Assembly: GCA_027214125.1 (NCBI GenBank)
Contig: JAPWHF010000004.1
Location: 223,777-287,776, forward strand
DNA from: Zoogloeaceae bacterium G21618-S1
GTDB lineage: Bacteria > Pseudomonadota > Gammaproteobacteria > Burkholderiales > Rhodocyclaceae
Direction of reading: 5' to 3'
Length of the DNA stretch: 64,000 nt
The notes beneath the pieces were generated by a model. The model searched no databases. It saw only the letters and a list, made by a program, of their open reading frames with translations, and was not told the origin of the DNA. This document shows, in pieces, positions 62,686 through 64,000 of the stretch (its first letter is position 1; the number at the start of each line of letters is the position of its first letter). The translations under genes and the position numbers were made by a program.

Positions 62686-64000
62686 CCAGGGCTTCTCCCG
62701 TCGGCAACTGACGCTCCTGCTATGGACGCTGATACTGCTCGGGCTGGTGACGAGCGGCGGCATTGCGATCTACGTCGCCAAGAGTCTGGCCAGCGTCGAC
62801 GACGAGCGGGCTTCGATCCGGAAGACGCATGAGCAGATGCAGCTGAGTCTGGAGTACATCCGGCGCCTGGCCGGCGAATCCAGCAATGCCCACGATATCC
62901 TGCTGGCCCCGCTGGGGTCGGATGAACCCACCCCCGACAACCCGGCGCTTGATGCGCTTGAGGTCGCCACCCACGATGCCATTGCCGCTTTCGGCGCCAC
63001 GCTGTCCTTCGACGCGCTGCTGGCACAGGTCGGGCAACTGAAACAACTTTGGACACGCACCACCGAATGGCACCAGGCTTATGCCCCGATCGCAAACGAT
63101 ATCCGGGATGAGCGCAGTCTCGATGTCGTACGGGAACACCTGAATCGCATGCAGGCGTCAATCAGCAGCCTGGAGGGGCAGCACAAACTCCATCTGGCGA
63201 CGCTGCTTCGCCAGTGGAAATCATCCGACGGCCCGCATTTCATCGCCCTCGCCCGGCAGGTTCGCACCGAGCAGACACTGCGCTGGCCGCGCGCGCTGCA
63301 AGCCGCCAAGACCGAGCTCTATGAGTTGGCACGGGAGATCGAACTTCTGGCCACGCAGCGTAAGCACTCGGCCATTGCCGACATCAAGGACAACCAACTC
63401 AAACCCTCAATCGATCGACTCACCCGGCAACTCGCCGTGCTCGACGATCGCCTTGCCAATACAGCCCGCGATCCCCGGCTCGACCTTCAGCCCGCATTGA
63501 ATGCCTTGTTCGGCGAAGGGCACCGTTTCGATCCTGCCCTGCAAAGCATCGTGGTCGGCACAGGCGGTCTGGTCGGGTTGCAGCAGGCCTATCTTGTGCT
63601 GGAGCAAGCACGACTCGCGCTGATCCAGGATGCGAGCCGCCATCAGGCCAGCACACACCAGATTCTCGACACACTGACGCGGGCATCCGCCGAGCAGATT
63701 GCCGCCGCAAGCGGCCAGGCCGAAGCCGCCCTGGCCACGGCGCTGCGACGCATGACGATGTCGGCATTCTCCCTCGCGCTCATCTTCATGGTCCTCGGCA
63801 TCCTGATCTCTGCCCATATCCGCCGCCAGTTTGTCCATCTGGCCGAACTGCAACGCGAGAACGCACTCATCCTCAATTCCGCCGGCGAAGGCGTGATCGG
63901 CCTCACCGCCGATGGTCAGATGCGTTTCGTCAATCCAGCGGCTGGCGAGATGCTGGCGGCCCGGCCCGAATCGATGATCGGTCAGCCGCTCGACCAGTTC
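62678..64000 (+). CDS. membrane sensor protein with PAS domain, C-terminus cut by the window edge
   Basis: A frame of 441 codons runs from a GTG at 62678 to the end of the window. It has a membrane helix at about 10-32 (LTLLLWTLILLGLVTSGGIAIYV) and a periplasmic helical domain of about 340 residues. A second membrane helix (MSAFSLALIFMVLGILISAHI, about 360-380) is followed by the beginning of a PAS domain, ENALILNSAGEGVIGLTADG. The missing C-terminus would decide between histidine kinase and diguanylate cyclase. GTG overlaps the end of the binding-protein gene, with AAAAGG 10 bases upstream. A binding-protein-coupled sensor is the likely function. Confidence 0.72.
   Translation, partial: MSSQGFSRRQLTLLLWTLILLGLVTSGGIAIYVAKSLASVDDERASIRKTHEQMQLSLEYIRRLAGESSNAHDILLAPLGSDEPTPDNPALDALEVATHDAIAAFGATLSFDALLAQVGQLKQLWTRTTEWHQAYAPIANDIRDERSLDVVREHLNRMQASISSLEGQHKLHLATLLRQWKSSDGPHFIALARQVRTEQTLRWPRALQAAKTELYELAREIELLATQRKHSAIADIKDNQLKPSIDRLTRQLAVLDDRLANTARDPRLDLQPALNALFGEGHRFDPALQSIVVGTGGLVGLQQAYLVLEQARLALIQDASRHQASTHQILDTLTRASAEQIAAASGQAEAALATALRRMTMSAFSLALIFMVLGILISAHIRRQFVHLAELQRENALILNSAGEGVIGLTADGQMRFVNPAAGEMLAARPESMIGQPLDQF

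Overview
The window is a piece of chromosome from a high-GC betaproteobacterium, most likely of the Rhodocyclales/Zoogloeaceae type (Azoarcus/Thauera/Denitromonas-like). This rests on the gene order tRNA-Tyr/Gly/Thr-tuf-tRNA-Trp-secE-nusG-rplKAJL, a fused indolepyruvate oxidoreductase, a PHA granule protein, a PEP-CTERM protein and an aromatic/acyl-CoA type Liv transporter operon. The genus is inference. I see no phage, insertion sequence, integron or CRISPR array.

Region by region. (1) 1-4901: translation/transcription operons on the minus strand behind a near-consensus sigma-70 promoter. (2) 4898-9231: a Lrp/AsnC regulator divergent from a fused 2-oxoacid:ferredoxin oxidoreductase. (3) 9325-10904: a membrane-tethered methyltransferase and an orphan ParA-type ATPase. 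(4) 10946-16779: a sensory module of NarL-type regulator, TonB-dependent receptor, periplasmic binding protein and hybrid histidine kinase. (5) 16897-21357: PhaM-like protein, AEC transporter, Tat-exported ferritin-like protein, cytochrome P460, and an ECF sigma/anti-sigma pair. (6) 21403-31844: a long minus-strand catabolic operon (acyl-CoA ligase, livGHM, livK, livF, PaaK-like ligase, carbonic anhydrase, CoA-transferase/racemase). (7) 32083-37853: YihY, small unknown genes, several palindromic dispersed repeats, FadH-like dienoyl-CoA reductase and a TetR regulator. (8) 38154-43929: a proton-channel/OmpA pair and an AraC-CMD-P460-UDG-NTF2 cluster. (9) 43930-48680: a hemerythrin-PAS-Crp fusion regulator with an FNR-type palindrome upstream, a cell-wall-hydrolase-like protein, and a PEP-CTERM protein behind a sigma-54 promoter. 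(10) 48859-54489: Old Yellow Enzyme/HxlR pair, azoreductase/LysR pair, then a metallophosphoesterase-glycosyltransferase-DgkA operon that resembles the PlcP-Agt phospholipid-remodelling system. (11) 54681-57697: a FIST-domain sensor and histidine kinase (NosP/NahK-like) and a small conserved gene. (12) 57646-64000: a small unknown ORF, a decayed 3' duplicate of the neighbouring MFS transporter carrying a palindromic repeat, cbiZ, the intact MFS gene, a secreted unknown protein, and a periplasmic binding protein overlapping a membrane sensor cut by the window end.

Two themes connect separate loci. The first is sensing or handling of oxygen and nitrogen oxides: the seven-ligand hemerythrin domain fused to a Crp-type regulator, the FIST/kinase pair and two cytochrome P460-family proteins. 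The second is adaptation of the envelope and storage: the PlcP/Agt/Dgk-like operon with an 11-bp-phased Pho-box-like array, the PEP-CTERM protein under a -24/-12 promoter, and the PHA granule protein. All functions are inferred from sequence motifs and family knowledge; no database search was run.
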